NCBI RefSeq assembly: GCF_000003815.2
Contig: NC_049985.1
Span: forward strand, 23,625,406 to 23,689,405
Length of the DNA: 64,000 nt
Direction: 5' to 3'
Source of the DNA: Branchiostoma floridae
Lineage: Eukaryota; Chordata; Leptocardii; Amphioxiformes; Branchiostomatidae
The position numbers and the translations under genes were made by a program. This document shows positions 1-11,794 of this stretch, in pieces. Position 1 is the first letter of the stretch. Each line of letters starts with the position of its first letter. The notes under the pieces were generated by a model that saw only the letters and a program-made list of their open reading frames with translations, had not been told where the DNA came from and did not search any database.

Positions 1-387
1 CAAATCCTACTTTATTCAGAGAAAACAGAAAAAATTGTGTTATTCAAACAGTTATCATAATTCAATTTTCCACCCGACTGTACATATCAAACGTCAATCT
101 ATTTGCCTCGCGGAGTCGCCAGGAATTCCCAATTAACGCTGTATGTAGTAGATACGATAATTGCTTACGTAGGTTCAAAGTGCCAAATGGTCTATAAACG
201 AGTCAAATTGATCGATTTGATGCTGCAACCCCTGAGGTTAGGTTTTAATCCTTTGTGGTGCCAGGGTATAGTTAGCGTTGACGTCACGATGTCTGCTGCA
301 CTTCTTGGGAGGATGCGACTGTGGTTGGAACAGAGAGATACTGGGTCTCTTTGCAACTCGTGCAGTAAATGATACATATAGAATACA

Positions 388-501
388 ACACGGTGTATTC
401 CGTATCAACCGAGGTACCAGCCCGACCGCGGGAAGGATCGCCCGAAGGCCGGAGGGTGATCGGAACCGTGGGAGGGCTGGGACCGAGGAATACACCGTGT
501 T
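388..501. repeat. Inverted repeat with ACACGGTGTATTCC arms
   Basis: ACACGGTGTATTCC and GAGGTACCAGCCC near 390-423 pair with GGGCTGGGACCGAGG and AATACACCGTGT at 475-501, enclosing a GC-rich loop. This looks like a foldback element or the end of a MITE. The following ~200 bases (to about 700) hold no convincing gene; the open frames here are short and overlap on both strands. Confidence 0.6.
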
Positions 502-1248
502 TTATTTTATTATACCCACCTGAGAAAAACCATGTTTTTATGTGAAATGCGCCAGAAGTTGAAAAAATTTGGTGCCCTCGAACAAAAAGTGTTATGCAAT
601 GTTCCAATGTCCGAATCCGGTATTCGAATTTTCGACGGCGCCACACTCGGCCCGCTCGAAATAGTTCGCGATTTATTCTAATGGAGCCCGTGTTATACAA
701 CTTAGAGCCCGTCTGATATGGAAGTTATCACCCGGTCTGGAACGCCCGTATCGAACGTTTTCGCGTCACAGGTATGACATAATTCTGAGACTGTTTCTTT
801 TTACCGGTACTTCCATAGCTATTGCTCTAATGATCTCATACTATTTGACTCTCCACTGAGACCCTTTCAGCGCAACACTAGGTTCTCTTCAAACTCACAT
901 CGCTCATCCTCCTACGCACGGCCCCCAACGGGCTAGCTAACTGCCATTGGTGACCACAAGGAGTTTCGACACGACTGTGGTCCCTCTGCGTAGGAGATAG
1001 AATGACATCGCTATACTGTTCAATTGGCAGTTTCGAACTCCTTCTACAGTAACACTTTCTTGCCCCTGAACAGCCAAAGTATGGAACTCTCTCGGCGATA
1101 ACTGTTTCCCTCCTGTCTACAACTTATCAGCCTTCAAAACAAATGTCTACTGCTATCTCCGTCTTTTCTAAAAGAGCTTATAAACTATTATGGTGTCTAA
1201 TGGTGATCTAGCTTGTGGTATCAGTTAGAATCTAAAGATTTTTGAGTC

Positions 1249-1497
1249 CAAATATAAATCTAGCAGGTCATTGTGTTGTGCTCTTGGGAAAGACATTTTT
1301 ACATCTTGTTCTTCACTCGAATTATGTGAATATGAGTATCTGGATTTGGCTAGGGACGTTCTCTTGGATAGGATGCAAAGCTTGGAGTCAAGTGTTGGAG
1401 GAGAACCACACCTCTAGCACGTTTAAGAACCCACCACACTTATCAAAAAGAGTAGGGGTCCTTCTCGGTGTGATTGGATCAAACCTTACAGTCCGAT
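1249..1497 (+). repeat. SINE body fragment, degenerate
   Basis: The order of blocks matches better-preserved SINEs at 9082 and 34796: a TTGGGAAAG...CA block, GAGTATCTGG, a degraded GACGTT block, CACGTTTAAGAACCCACCAC, then GTGTGATTGGATCAAACC. The tRNA-like head is missing or unrecognisable. The open frames across it are spurious. Confidence 0.6.
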
Positions 1498-1543
1498 CTA
1501 TCGAAGTATCAAGTTGAAGAGGTTCATAAGTCACGTATGAATG

Positions 1544-1762
1544 CAGTTACTCAAAATTTTCTTCAAGCAATGACTGTTTTTAAAGTTAAGATACATACCT
1601 CCAAATTTTTGATGTATGACAGCAAGCCCGACCTAGTCTCGTGTTCTCTCGCGAGATCGAGACTAGGACATTCTCCGTGACCAAGATGTCAGACATCGAA
1701 GATTTGGAGGTATGTACCTTACCTTTAAAACAGACTTGCCCGCATAAAATTTGGAGTAACTG
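1544..1762. mobile_element. MITE with CAGTTACTC termini
   Basis: Starts CAGTTACTCAAAATTTT and ends AAATTTGGAGTAACTG; the inner segments ACATACCTCCAAATTTTT and GATTTGGAGGTATGT also pair. The centre has a second inverted repeat (CCTAGTCTCG / CGAGACTAGG). No coding capacity; a foldback-type non-autonomous DNA transposon. Confidence 0.65.
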
Positions 1763-2299
1763 TACGTATCAATGTACTTAATCTATTATGCAGGACAAAG
1801 GAACAAAACAAACAAACAACAAAACAAACAGATAAACAAACAGAACTTAGACAGCAGTGCCATTTGACATAAACGGATGAAGCACGCACACCAAGGCCCG
1901 CTGGGTACTGTCCTGTCTATCATAATGGTTCCGCGTCAGAAGTTCGCTTCATTGGAAACGTTTCGAGTAATAAGATGTAATGCTCTATAGACGTTACCGT
2001 TACCACCATGGATGCTTTGGGACTAGGAAAAAATGCTTTGTTTGCGGTTACGGTCCTAAAATGGGGTTGGTTTGTAGTGATTCTCTCTTTTTTTTCTTTA
2101 GATGTCGGTCGAGGTGACCAAACATATACGGTTTATCACTATAAAATTGTTATGTGTTTAGCAAAAAGATATATATATATATGGAGAGATCATTATGCAT
2201 TTGAAATGACGCCAAGTAAGTCAGACTATTGAATTGAAGATAACAATTAAGCTACTGAGACTTGCATACTGATGACGAAGTTAGAAGGAGAATCATCAT

Positions 2300-2690
2300 T
2301 CTGTATTTGTATCTCTCTCTCTCTCTGTATATATATATATACATCTATAACCGCCTTTCAGCGTATCAGACCAGCTTCTGCATCTGTATCTATACAGCTG
2401 GTATAACCGTCATTCGGCGTAACACGTCGATCAGCTTCTGTATCTGATCTAAATTCCTATATAGCCGGTATAACCTTCATTCGGCGTAACACACCAGCTT
2501 CACACATCAGCTGGTTAATGTAAAATACCGAACGACCTGTCGCACCTAACTTTAGATGTTAGCATTCTTTAGATAATCTAATATGGATGCTGAAAGTTGT
2601 AATAAAATATGAGTTTTTGAACACAGCAATCCTTGATACGTCAAGTACGTCCTGTCTGAACTGTTATTCTGACTTCTCCAATGCAATTTA
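2300..2690 (+). repeat. Dispersed repeat with GGTATAACC...CGGCGTAACAC units
   Basis: Three tandem short units (near 2346, 2396 and 2460), each reading roughly TATA-GCTGGTATAACCNTCATTCGGCGTAACAC, are followed by a body with GTCGCACCTAACTTTAGA and GAGTTTTTGAACACA. A second copy in the same orientation lies at about 40980-41300, inside intron 4 of the receptor gene. A CT/TA microsatellite (about 2310-2345) precedes it. From 2690 to 3400 I see only unique AT-rich sequence. Confidence 0.65.
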
Positions 2691-3399
2691 TCACACGTTT
2701 TAGCCTATAGGCTGCGATATTTTACTAATTACGTTTTCATTTATTACACATTCTGATAGTAGATGGTACATTCACCAGTTTCTTAGCCATTTCATAATTT
2801 ATGCTTAGTCTGTGAACATTTTTATTCACCGTCAGATCTCATTCTTGTCTAGATCTCATTCTTGTCTAAGCCGGAAATTAGCATTTTCCCCACCTGTAAG
2901 AAAGACGCTGCAAAGCGTCGTCAGGAATATGAATTATGCCCATTAATTTTATACACACTTTTCTACATTTCATGACACCGAGTCAGAAAGTGTCCGCGAA
3001 AAATATTGACTAGTAAACCATCCTTATTGTGCTCTTATAGATAAAAACCAAAATGGTTGTAACATAGAGATACTATTGCACTACATGCCACATATATGGC
3101 GTTAACGTTATCGCACGTATAAGGTGGAAAAAGACGCTTTACAACAAAAATTTACCTTAGGCGATCTTTAACTTTAGTGCAATGAATATCAGACGAGGTC
3201 AGTTTAAGACGATGAAAGACAAGTAGGCTATGTAACTACCTTTAAGATCATGGTATCTCAATGCAGTGCACAGCGGGGTTCGAAAGACTACTCAACGGAT
3301 TTCAGAGATGACAATTTTTCTTATGATTTGCGCACTTTATTGTCTTTTACGTATTACGCAATATCTAGATGCTAAAAATTGGCTAAAATAACAGTGCCG

Positions 3400-4128
3400 C
3401 AGTGAACGAACCCCGCAGCGCCGCACCGGCTGCCCCAAGTGCAGTGAGATACCACCTGTACATTTTACTATTCTTCCCGCGGCACTTTTCCAATCACGTC
3501 AGTCAGTGCCCTCGTCTATGATTGGCTGAGCGCCTTATGTGATTACGTACGACTGCCCCTCGGTGATTTGTGAAGTGTTCAGTGAAAAGGTGTGTTCTCT
3601 TCGCTTCGCGACTGGTTGATCACAGCGCGCGTTTATAACGTCCCTGTGGACTGTGGTGGTTTGGCCAATCTGTCTGTACTTCGCCGGAGCTTTACCATAG
3701 TCGTCTGATCTGAGAACAAGCTAGACACAAGTGCAGAACCGTTATTTCATTGGCATGTAGTTTAGATCTACATCTATGCTACCTGCGTTGCTGTTACGAC
3801 AGTTGGAAGGCCGTTTCTCGCACAATAACTGCAATTCTTATGGATGTTTGTGTGATCTACATCACAAAAAAGTCTTCGGAGATCGAGGAATATATCATCT
3901 GAACACTGCGTTTTACCGGAGCGTGAACATTTTTTTCATCGGAACAAACGCCTTCTTCGTACGGGCTATAGCTAGGGTCTGCAACGTGTTTTGTTTCGAG
4001 GAATTCGTGACGTGATTTCTGCGTTGAATTTACATCGCTCGTTGCCAACAAGACGTGGTACTCTTCAAATAGTACGCAGTACTATAGGAGCGTTTCAACG
4101 TGATAGTTGAAGACTGCCGTTTCAGCAC
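3400..4128 (+). promoter_or_regulatory. Possible promoter and 5' UTR of the nicotinic receptor gene
   Basis: This stretch is richer in G+C than its flanks. It contains CCAAT at about 3490, an inverted CCAAT box (ATTGGCTG) near 3521, another CCAAT within GGCCAATCTG near 3663, and a TATA-like TTTATAAC near 3631. It lies just upstream of the exon encoding the signal peptide. No transcription start can be fixed from sequence alone, so this is a positional guess. An upstream non-coding exon is possible. Confidence 0.3.
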
Positions 4129-4248
4129 ATGTACGTACATTTTGTTGCAATGATGGTGTGGATGTTGCGTGGAGGTTCTCAGCAAGGAAAGAAGACAAGA
4201 GGACACAGAAGAAGAAAGATGCCGGGCCACAGGAGGACCAAAGATAAG

Positions 4249-4306
4249 ATGAGCCACTGTCTATCGTGGTTTTTCACAGCTGCCATCATGGGGTTCCTTT
4301 GTCAAG
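4249..4306 (+). CDS. Nicotinic receptor alpha subunit, exon 1 (signal peptide)
   Basis: This exon encodes the start of a cys-loop, acetylcholine-gated cation channel subunit. From the ATG at 4249 it reads MSHCLSWFFTAAIMGFLCQ, a compact hydrophobic secretion signal, and ends in phase 1 at the donor CAAG|GTAGGT. The phase fits exon 2 exactly: the split codon becomes Gly. The same frame is open upstream with ATGs at 4219 and 4129. Using those would put a basic leader (KKTRGHRRRK) before the hydrophobic stretch and lengthen the protein by up to 40 residues. I prefer 4249 because it gives a conventional signal peptide; 4219 (MPGHRRTKDK leader) is a reasonable alternative. Intron 1 (4307-11648) carries only repeats. 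Confidence 0.75.
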
Positions 4307-4439
4307 GTAGGTTCTTCTTTATTTACAAACAGCTACTGCATTTTGTTTATTTACCATTTCACATACAACTCAGCTCAATATTGACCTGTATTTATAAGTT
4401 CTTACAGGCTTACCGTAAAACAGGGCATTAATAATTGTT

Positions 4440-4625
4440 TGGCAAATCAGCGGAAGGAGGTTTCAAATCGTAATATTTTCCAATCATTGCAGCTATTTTT
4501 TTAAATATTGTAACGTCCATCGACTTGATATCCCTAAATAGTAGTACGCTTTTTTTTCTTCGAAACAACGGATATAGGTTTCCCCTCGGATAAAAGTGAA
4601 CAAGCGTCAATGCCATGTTTCAATG
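4440..4625. repeat. Dispersed AT-rich repeat, copy 1 of 3
   Basis: A block ending ACAACGGATATAGGTTTCCCC...AAAAGTGAACAAGCGT recurs near 24060-24240 and 35340-35475, each time after a tract with GTTTCAAA/TTTGAAA and ATCGACTTG-like segments. Class unknown; no terminal repeats found. Confidence 0.45.
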
Positions 4626-6040
4626 TCCTGAGCTATAGTGTAATTCGCTGATTCAGAGGTATTCTAGAGTGTTCTGTAGTTGAGCACCGTAATACGGTAT
4701 GAATTTCAAAGTACTTTAGCCGCGAGACAATGGGGCAAGTGGGGGTCGTAGTACTTCTTTAGCCCGTCTAGCCTCTGTACGTGTTCTGCTCTTAGTGTAA
4801 GGGGAGACATAAATCTGAAAAGTGGTGCTATGTATACGATAGTGCCCTTACCACGCACTGACTTGAATACAGACGAAGCGATATTTTCTGTAGAAATAGG
4901 ACGCCTGGATTGAGTGAATAATAAAATAGGATTTGATATTCATTGCTTACCTAATGCTTAATGAAGAAAAACGTGCTAGGAAAATGAAATTGTTATATTT
5001 CTATCATGCTCTATGGACCTAACCACGGATCAATAAACTATATATACATCAACATGTCTTATTACCTCCGTGAAATGGAGGTATTTTATTGACTGCTGTT
5101 TGTGACTGAGGTGTCTGTGCGCTACTAATTAGATAACGCCCGGATGGATTTTTAAAAAAAGTATTTGGTATGTGAGTAGCACGACAAGGGTTAATTGCCA
5201 ATGTAGGCCAAAATAGTTTGCACTATTTTGTAATTTGATAAGATGGAAAACAATGAAAATACTCAGACCTCATTTACTGTGGCATGAGCTGTAATGATTA
5301 CGACTAGGAAGAACGTGATGATAATTAGTGTGAATGATGTTTACCACCGCTTTTAGCGTCTAATGAAGAAAGCAATCATTCCCTAGAACTCATTACCATC
5401 TGACATCAAGTCACTGTCCAGTTTTAAACAAGCCATCTCAAACATTGTTACCTAGACCTTTGATCTTGAGACACAATGCTCCATAAATATTTGATTGTTG
5501 ATTGTTGTATCTTTTAAATATATGTAATTTAGTGATGCTGATTGTTTTGAACCTTAGAAGATTACCCCAAATGGCTAAAAGGTTTCTCAATATATGATGA
5601 ATGAAGGCTCAGGAGATTAAGTCAATTTTGTGGTTTATTTTTGCCATATCATGATTGATCAACACAACATCCGCCGTATAGCAGTTACTGCACATGCAAC
5701 TAGATAGATTTTGGAAACGGTCAGACGTTACCGATATCGTCCTTTCGCCTGTGACACCGAGAGGATCTATAGCCTAACTATAAATCGATCTGTCATCAAC
5801 TCTTTTACCGGGCATATAAAACCAGCTACACGCTCAGTGCCCCTACGCAATGGAGTGGATGCTATCTGAAATGTCATGACAGTGTCCAAAGCCATATCCA
5901 ATTACTCGAGTTACTCCTTTTCGACGTATCGTTTAACTTGGACATCTAACCTTCATCGACGTATCAAACACATGTATATCTTTTATGAATTTGAAGACAT
6001 AGAAACGAATAGAAATCATAAGGCATGGTAATATTAGATA
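4626..6040. other. Intronic sequence with no recognised gene
   Basis: AT-rich sequence in intron 1. The only landmark is an ACCTCCGTGAAATGGAGGTA hairpin at about 5065-5085, the start of a short dispersed repeat also found near 32832. I see no ORF, RNA gene or terminal-repeat element here. Confidence 0.5.
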
Positions 6041-6047
6041 GCTCTTT

Positions 6048-6172
6048 GTACACAACGAAGTGTTTTACCAAAGTCGACGTTTCGGTAACCGTCTGTCACC
6101 TTCCTCAGGGCAATAATGGCTGAATGATCACCGTCGGTTTGGTAAACGCACTTGGTTGTGTACAAAAATCGT
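6048..6172. repeat. Inverted repeat with TTGTACACAAC termini
   Basis: TTTGTACACAAC...GTTTTACCAAA at the left pairs with TTTGGTAAAC...GTTGTGTACAA at the right. The centre has GTAACCGTCTGTCACC, a motif that recurs near 9020-9035 and, inverted, at 9690-9710 (GGTGACAGGCGGTCACC). Probably a piece of a larger amphioxus-type repeat. Confidence 0.5.
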
Positions 6173-6529
6173 TTTATCCATTAACTTACAAGTAAAAAAC
6201 CTGATTTAAGCATTTTAATACCCATGATAAGATACTTTCTGATTTGAGTTATTCCATCTCATATTTATTTTTCTCACGTTCATCGCTAACATCATCGCAA
6301 ATAAACGACAATATGAACATTATCTACGTATACTATCAGAAAAGACAACGTAAAATCTGTTATTATTGGGACTGAAGAGACTGCACCATTATCATTCACT
6401 AATAAGTAGCTGACGGTTATTATCAACATGTCAGACAATATAGCGTAGAAGAATATAAGAACGAGATATGAAAGATTGAAGGTCTGCTGCAGTACCATGA
6501 AATGCCACTAGGGTGCCCAAAATCTACAC

Positions 6530-6800
6530 AAACACCAACACCCACATATGCACACATATAAATATATATATACACACACACACAAACACACACAACACAC
6601 ACATACACACACACACACACAAAATACACACACAAAATATACTCATAAACTTACACACACGCACATACAAACACACATGCACACACAGACGGACATACAC
6701 ACCACACAGACACACACACACACAGACACAGGCACACACCACACACACACACACCACACACACACACACAAACACACCACGCAGAAACACTCACACACCT
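6530..6800. repeat. CA/TG microsatellite
   Basis: About 270 bases of imperfect (CA)n with interruptions. All reading frames are open only because of the repeat (His-Thr or Val-Cys peptides), so no gene is called. Confidence 0.95.
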
Positions 6801-7164
6801 GACTCCAACTAAAACAAGCGAAGGTAAAAACAACTGTATGTAAACAACTTTTACCGGTACATTTAACACTGCGCTCAGAAGATTTGTGGTACGGATAAGT
6901 CCTTTTGACAGACCGTGCCGTCCTCATGCCCATTTCACGGTCGTCTACAACTCATCAGATTACTGAAGACATTATCACCCCAGCCTTTGCGGAAGGCCAT
7001 TAGATAAATGAGATGGGAACCATTAGCCCACTCCGCTTGTCTGACTCCGTCGTCTCATTACCGTTCCATAATAACGCCTGAATGAGTACTGAAAGTCACA
7101 TCTTCAGTTATCTATAGCTAACATCCCATTTCACTACAAGTTGCTGTGACCTCTGAGCGACCGA

Positions 7165-7370
7165 AGATAGAGAAAGAATGAAAGAAAGGGGGAAGGAAAG
7201 AAGGAAAGGAGGAAGGAAGGAAATGAAGGAATGAAAGAAAGAAAGAAAAAGATAGAAAGAAGGGTGATGAAGGAAAGAAATAAAGGAAAGGAACGAAAGA
7301 AATAAAGAAGTAAAACGAAAGAAAGAAAGAGAAAGAAAGAAAGAAAAAAAGAAAGAGAAAGAAAGAAATT
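7165..7370. repeat. GAAA/GGAA polypurine tract
   Basis: About 200 bases almost entirely purine on the + strand (GAAAGAAAG, GGAAGGAAG runs). The long minus-strand frames here (Ser/Phe/Leu) are artefacts of the repeat. Confidence 0.95.
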
Positions 7371-7442
7371 TGATACACTGTGCAATGTATAGCAATAGCT
7401 ATTGCACAAAGTGCAAAATACAGGTATAGAATATATCGTGAC

Positions 7443-7550
7443 TACTCTCCAAGCAGGGGTTAAATTCGGCTGTGTTTTTTTTTTTTACGTTTTTATGCGT
7501 ACCGTTTTCTTTTTTGTTTCCCGGCGAGTCTAACCTCTGCTTTGAGAGTA
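7443..7550. mobile_element. MITE with TACTCTCCAAGCAG termini, short form
   Basis: Begins TACTCTCCAAGCAGGGGTTA and ends TAACCTCTGCTTTGAGAGTA, with T-rich interior. Full-length relatives of about 210 bp lie at 19581-19788 and 47994-48207; this copy lacks the central half. Confidence 0.75.
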
Positions 7551-8084
7551 GTCAAGTTTTCTTCTATTCACGAATTTATTTAATGTTTTTGCGTTTTGTT
7601 GTCTTTAGAATTAAAGTATTATATCCTGCATCATATTTGAACTATGAAATCAAGGCTTACATATATCCAGTTTTGGTCGCTGTACAATCTCTCGGCGATC
7701 GCCGTCTAGTAGAACAAGGGGACCTAAAGACGTTATATCGCTATGCAGGATCAAAACGTAATTAAGGCGTGAAGGCTTTCAGAGTGTGACTTGGCTTCAT
7801 TCTAAGCACATATAAATGAAAGGCCGTTATTAACGGGTTGCATTTAAATTAGACCAATCAGAATCCGCCTAGAATGGTAGGTATTATGGTGATCACAGAT
7901 GGTTATAAAATGCTAATAGCAGTTATGGTGGTTATTTCCTTACCTTCGCTAAGAAGATGATGTTTCAGGATGCCTGTGTCTATTTGTTTGTCAGTGGATG
8001 TCGTGAATGAATCTTCGTGATATTTTGTAATTTAGTAGACACAATACGCCCTTTCCACTAGGACAGCGCTCTCACCGTGGCAAA

Positions 8085-8620
8085 GTACCTGGGTGAATAA
8101 TTGGTATTTACGTAGGACCTCTAAATCAGTACTAGGTCTTGGACCCCCTGGCGGCTTGTTGTGGTACTACAGAGGGGATTTCTGTTTTAATATCTCGTGT
8201 TCTGGACATGCCATGGTCAGGAATTTTGGTTGATGGATAGCTCTTGTGTTTTGGAAGAAGTGACATTCGTTTGGGTCCTCTAGTTGAACTGTGAGTAGCC
8301 ATTGTCTACAAGGTATTATATATTGAACTTTGTTCTAATAAATAGATAGTTAAGGGCGACAACTTAAAAGTGCCATGGTGGATTGTCTTCATTTTTTGTA
8401 TTTGGGTCGATTTTGATAAAAAAAAACCTCTAAACGAGTAAATTTGGGGCATGTTGTGGTACTGCATAGCCGTCATAGGATTTTTTTTTATTTTTTATTT
8501 TTTATTTTTTATTTTTTTATTCATTTCATTTTATGTTAGATACGTTTGGGCCTTCTAGTTGAAGCCATTGTCTACAGGGTATGAAAATTGTGCTTACAAA
8601 TAGATAGTTCAGAGCGACAA
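8085..8620 (+). repeat. Dispersed repeat (GGACCCCCTGGCGGCTTGTT family)
   Basis: Contains GGTCTTGGACCCCCTGGCGG, a GATATCTCGTGTTC-like block and TTTTGGTTGATGGATAGCTC, then a second degenerate unit with ATACGTTTGGGCCTTCTAG. Related units occur at 16160-16760, 32060-32230 and 32835-33030. A T-rich low-complexity run (8480-8525) interrupts it. Not coding. Confidence 0.6.
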
Positions 8621-9081
8621 CACGACACCCTTGAGGTTCAGAGCATGAACGTGACAAACTACGAAAGTCGTCCCTGATCCAAACGGGACCCTCAAGCTTC
8701 TAAATTGAATAATCTAATCAAATGTTAGGAAGGCAATTTTGCAGACGGTTTAAATTGAGTCGAGGTTTTCATCATCTTTTTTATTGTTGGAATTTTATTG
8801 GTTCTAACTCCGTCGCATTTATGAAATCATATGAATGAAAATGACAGCAATTAATCTTGCACATCTACTTCCGTCCCATGAGAAAGGTTTTCTAATTTTC
8901 CGCTGAAAATTATGACAAGCCATGACAGACCGTAAAATAGTTTTATTACGTTGGTAAGTCACAGGGTAACGATGTTCTTGTGTTGATAACTACATGTTTT
9001 ATTAAAGACCGACTCATCACCGTCTGTCACCATATTGGGGCAATTCTCACAGTTTATGTTACGCACTACACGTAGGTATGT

Positions 9082-9433
9082 GAGGCCGCGTGGTGCAGTG
9101 GCAGCGTGTTTGGCTCGGGACCGAGAGGTCTCGAGTTCGAATCCTGTGTCACTGATATTGTGCCATTGGGAAAGGCACTTTACACGGCTTTCCTTACTTT
9201 ACTCATGTGAAAGGAGTACCTAGCTTCGGCTCGGGCCGTCCCTCGGATAAGACGTTAAATGGAGGTCCCGTATTTGGGGCGCGTCACACCCACACGTGCG
9301 ATGGTGCGGTGTGCGATGGTACAAAATCCTTCCATCTAGAATTGGCGATTCTCTACAAATCAACCAGACTCCAGGAAGAACAGTGACATATCAGTCACTA
9401 ATGGAGATCTGTATCAAACCAAACCAAACCAAA
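9082..9433 (+). mobile_element. tRNA-derived SINE, well preserved
   Basis: The head resembles a tRNA with RNA polymerase III boxes: GCGTGGTGCAGTGGCAGCGT (A-box region) and GAGTTCGAATCC (B box). The body carries TTGGGAAAGGCACTTTACAC, TACCTAGCTTCGGCT, GACGTTAAATGGAGGTCCCG, CACACGTGCGATGGTGCGGT and a CAAACC-repeat tail. A close second copy is at 38403-38767. It is not a functional tRNA because the acceptor end and anticodon arm do not fold conventionally. Confidence 0.85.
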
Positions 9434-9469
9434 TTATCGCTGCTATTAGGTGACTTGCACTAGACATAG

Positions 9470-9600
9470 ATAACGTAGATATGTATGTATGTATGTAAAT
9501 ACTTGACGTAGATATATATGTATATGTGTAAATTAATACATAATGTGGATATCTATGTATGTGCGTAAAATCTTTATGTACATATCCGTGTTTATGTGTA
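9470..9600. repeat. GTAGATAT/TATGTATG simple-sequence cluster
   Basis: Four degenerate units of the type GTAGATATNTATGTATGTGTAAAT, about 40 bases each. Low-complexity intronic DNA. Confidence 0.6.
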
Positions 9601-9789
9601 AATAATGTTAAAACGTTTGGGAACGCATCTGTTAGCAGCGCCCCCTACTTGTAGTTCGTAACATAACTAGTTGGAATTTACTAGAGAAAGGTGACAGGCG
9701 GTCACCGAAACATCGGTCTTGAATTAAAAAAAACGCTTTATTCTGTACAAAGAAACTTTGTCATTCATTTCTATTAGAACGACTTTTTT

Positions 9790-11080
9790 TTTCAACAGAA
9801 ACATGTTCCTATCCATCATCATTCTTATAAGATATATATAGTCTCTAAGATATGAAGGTGGAAACCCAAGACACAAGCAAATTGGACCACTTTATCTCAG
9901 TCGTGATGCAGAAACAGTTGCACCGAGGCCTGCGTTTTTACAAATGTGCCAGACAATATGACTAAATTGGACAGAATATAATATTCCTACCTTGTCCTCG
10001 GCATAGAGGTTTCTGTGTGTATTATTGATATCCTTGTTAGCACACAACTTTTTAGATATAAAAACCAAATGGATCAACATGTTATGAGTGAACGCTCTAA
10101 CAGATTGCAACTTTTTACGCAAAGCAACTTAAGGCAAAACTAACATTATTATATGGATGACATCCGCGTACGTTGGTCTCTACTAGACTCAAGCCTGGAC
10201 GAATAGTAAGAGGGGACTATGGCAAAGTTAGGAATAAAAGTCTAGTAGGATTTTATTGACCTAGGAGTGAACTGACTGGCATGATAACTTGAAAGACTCC
10301 AGAGGACAGACTGAAAAAATCCCATGGCAACTTATTTGTCCCTATTTGGCCAAATTCTTCACTTCTGTTATGCACCTGACATATTTTTATTTGGAGACTA
10401 TGAGTTCGCACCAATTTTCTTCCTTTTTCTAAATAGAACAACCATACAACGCAGAAAGAAGTTGGGAAGTGAGCAAATATATGCATTAAAATGCAAAAGA
10501 TATCGAAAAATGGACACTTATGTCCTAGAATACGCCATGCTTTACTTAGTAATTCCAAAGTCAAAGTAGAAGACGTGTAAGAAAAAAAAGATATTTCTTT
10601 ACATCCCATGTCCTTTGGGTTTATTTTATTGTAAAATCTTCCTGACCACTTAAAAAATATCATAATAAAGACAACTTTCTGGTCTAACTATCATTGTTTT
10701 GCACGCTCGCATCGCTTTTGCAGTGCCGAGAAGATGGCACCCATATAACAAAATCAACATGGCCTTAGAGGTCTTACAATGCATCAGTAACAGTTACAGC
10801 GCTGCTACAAAAAGTTAGACAGGTGGTTACAAATGGTGATAAAACTATCGCACCAACGATCGCAGTTGTAAAGTAGAGCTTTGCGCAAGCTGCCTTTTAT
10901 ATGGAGATGCATGTCTGTTTTTGTTAGAGTACAAACTTGAATAGAGTGTGGAATTCGAATGTACCATCAATCACACCCAGTTAGTACACACTAACATCAA
11001 CAACTGCCAACACAGGCTGTTTCAGACAATAAATTTTCTATATCAGCATGAAAGTTCATCTGAGGTGGTAAAAACGTCAC
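9790..11080. other. Intronic sequence with no recognised gene
   Basis: The overlapping ORFs at 10253-10663 (-) and 10324-10569 (+) share the same bases on opposite strands, match no family I recognise and lack convincing splice context. I therefore treat this as non-coding intron 1. Confidence 0.5.
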
Positions 11081-11084
11081 TGTA

Positions 11085-11282
11085 AATGCAGAAATGTTCG
11101 CGGTGGATTAATGTTCGCGGTTTTCGTGGTGATCACTTTACCGCGAACTTAAAACCACCGCAAACATTTTTCTGTTATGGTATTAGACTGCAGTTTATGG
11201 TGTTACCGCGAACTTAAATCCACCGCGAAAAGTCCCTTTCCCGCTACCGCGAAATTAAATCCCGTGAACTTAAATGCATTTA
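11085..11282. mobile_element. MITE-like repeat rich in GTTCGCGGT / ACCGCGAAC
   Basis: Starts near TAAATGCAGAAATGTTCGCGG and ends TAAATGCATTTAAA. Inside, GTTCGCGG and CCGCGAACTTAAA segments alternate on both strands, so the element folds on itself. It holds no ORF. Confidence 0.65.
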
Positions 11283-11648
11283 AAACGTTACGTTATTTAA
11301 AGACATGACTACTTTGTTGGAGGAATAAAGGAGGCCATTTGCACCAGGTTACATCAACCTTCTCTCAATCAAGTTTGGGGGACGTTATCGACTTCAGACA
11401 ACCTTTGACCCATTGCAGACGTCACTTGTTCGGAAAGTCACGTGTCCAGAGTGATTGTACTTTCTTTCATTCTTTCTTTTTCTTTTTCTTTCTTCTTTCT
11501 TTTTTATCTCTCTTTCTTTCTATCTATCCTTGTTATACAAGAGCGTACAGCGCGTCTGGTAAATTTGCGTTCAAGTGTCGTTTATACAAGTATGTATATA
11601 CTGCCTGTATGAATGATGCCTGTCGGTTTTCCTATGCTTGTCCTGTAG

Positions 11649-11794
11649 GAGTGGACAGTGCGTCTGGTGAGTTCGCCCGGAAGTTGTTGTCTGACCTGTT
11701 CCAGAACTACACTTCGTCCATCCGGCCTGTTAGGAACACGTCACGGCCCATAGATGTCACGTTTGGGGTGGCGCTGGCACAGATCATAGATATG
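11649..11794 (+). CDS. Nicotinic receptor alpha subunit, exon 2 (mature N-terminus)
   Basis: Encodes the N-terminal helix and first beta strand of the extracellular domain. It reads GVDSASGEFARKLLSDLFQN followed by YTSSIRPVRNTSRPIDVTFG and ends AQIIDM, matching the usual nAChR pattern (…KLL..LF..Y…RPV…V…Q…D). NYTS and NTS are potential N-glycosylation sites. The acceptor is CTTGTCCTGTAG|GAG and the donor ATG|GTAGGT. The length (146 nt) keeps frame with exon 1 (1 nt carried over) and exon 3 (phase 0). The TTTC-rich tract at 11460-11530 lies upstream in intron 1. The donor is immediately repeated in the intron (see the 11777 array). Confidence 0.88.

Noticed and set aside
6513-6933. Overlapping frames of 70-99 codons on both strands
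   Set aside because: They translate a CA/TG microsatellite (His-Thr or Val-Cys repeats); no gene.
7108-7409. Three minus-strand Ser/Phe-rich frames of 86-95 codons
   Set aside because: They translate a GAAA polypurine tract.
9100-9160. Functional tRNA genes at 9.1, 20.3, 38.4 and 63.3 kb
   Set aside because: A- and B-box motifs are present but the cloverleaf is not completed and SINE bodies follow directly.
10253-10663. 136-codon minus-strand ORF
   Set aside because: An 81-codon + frame covers the same bases, no domain is visible, and no adjacent exon candidates were found.
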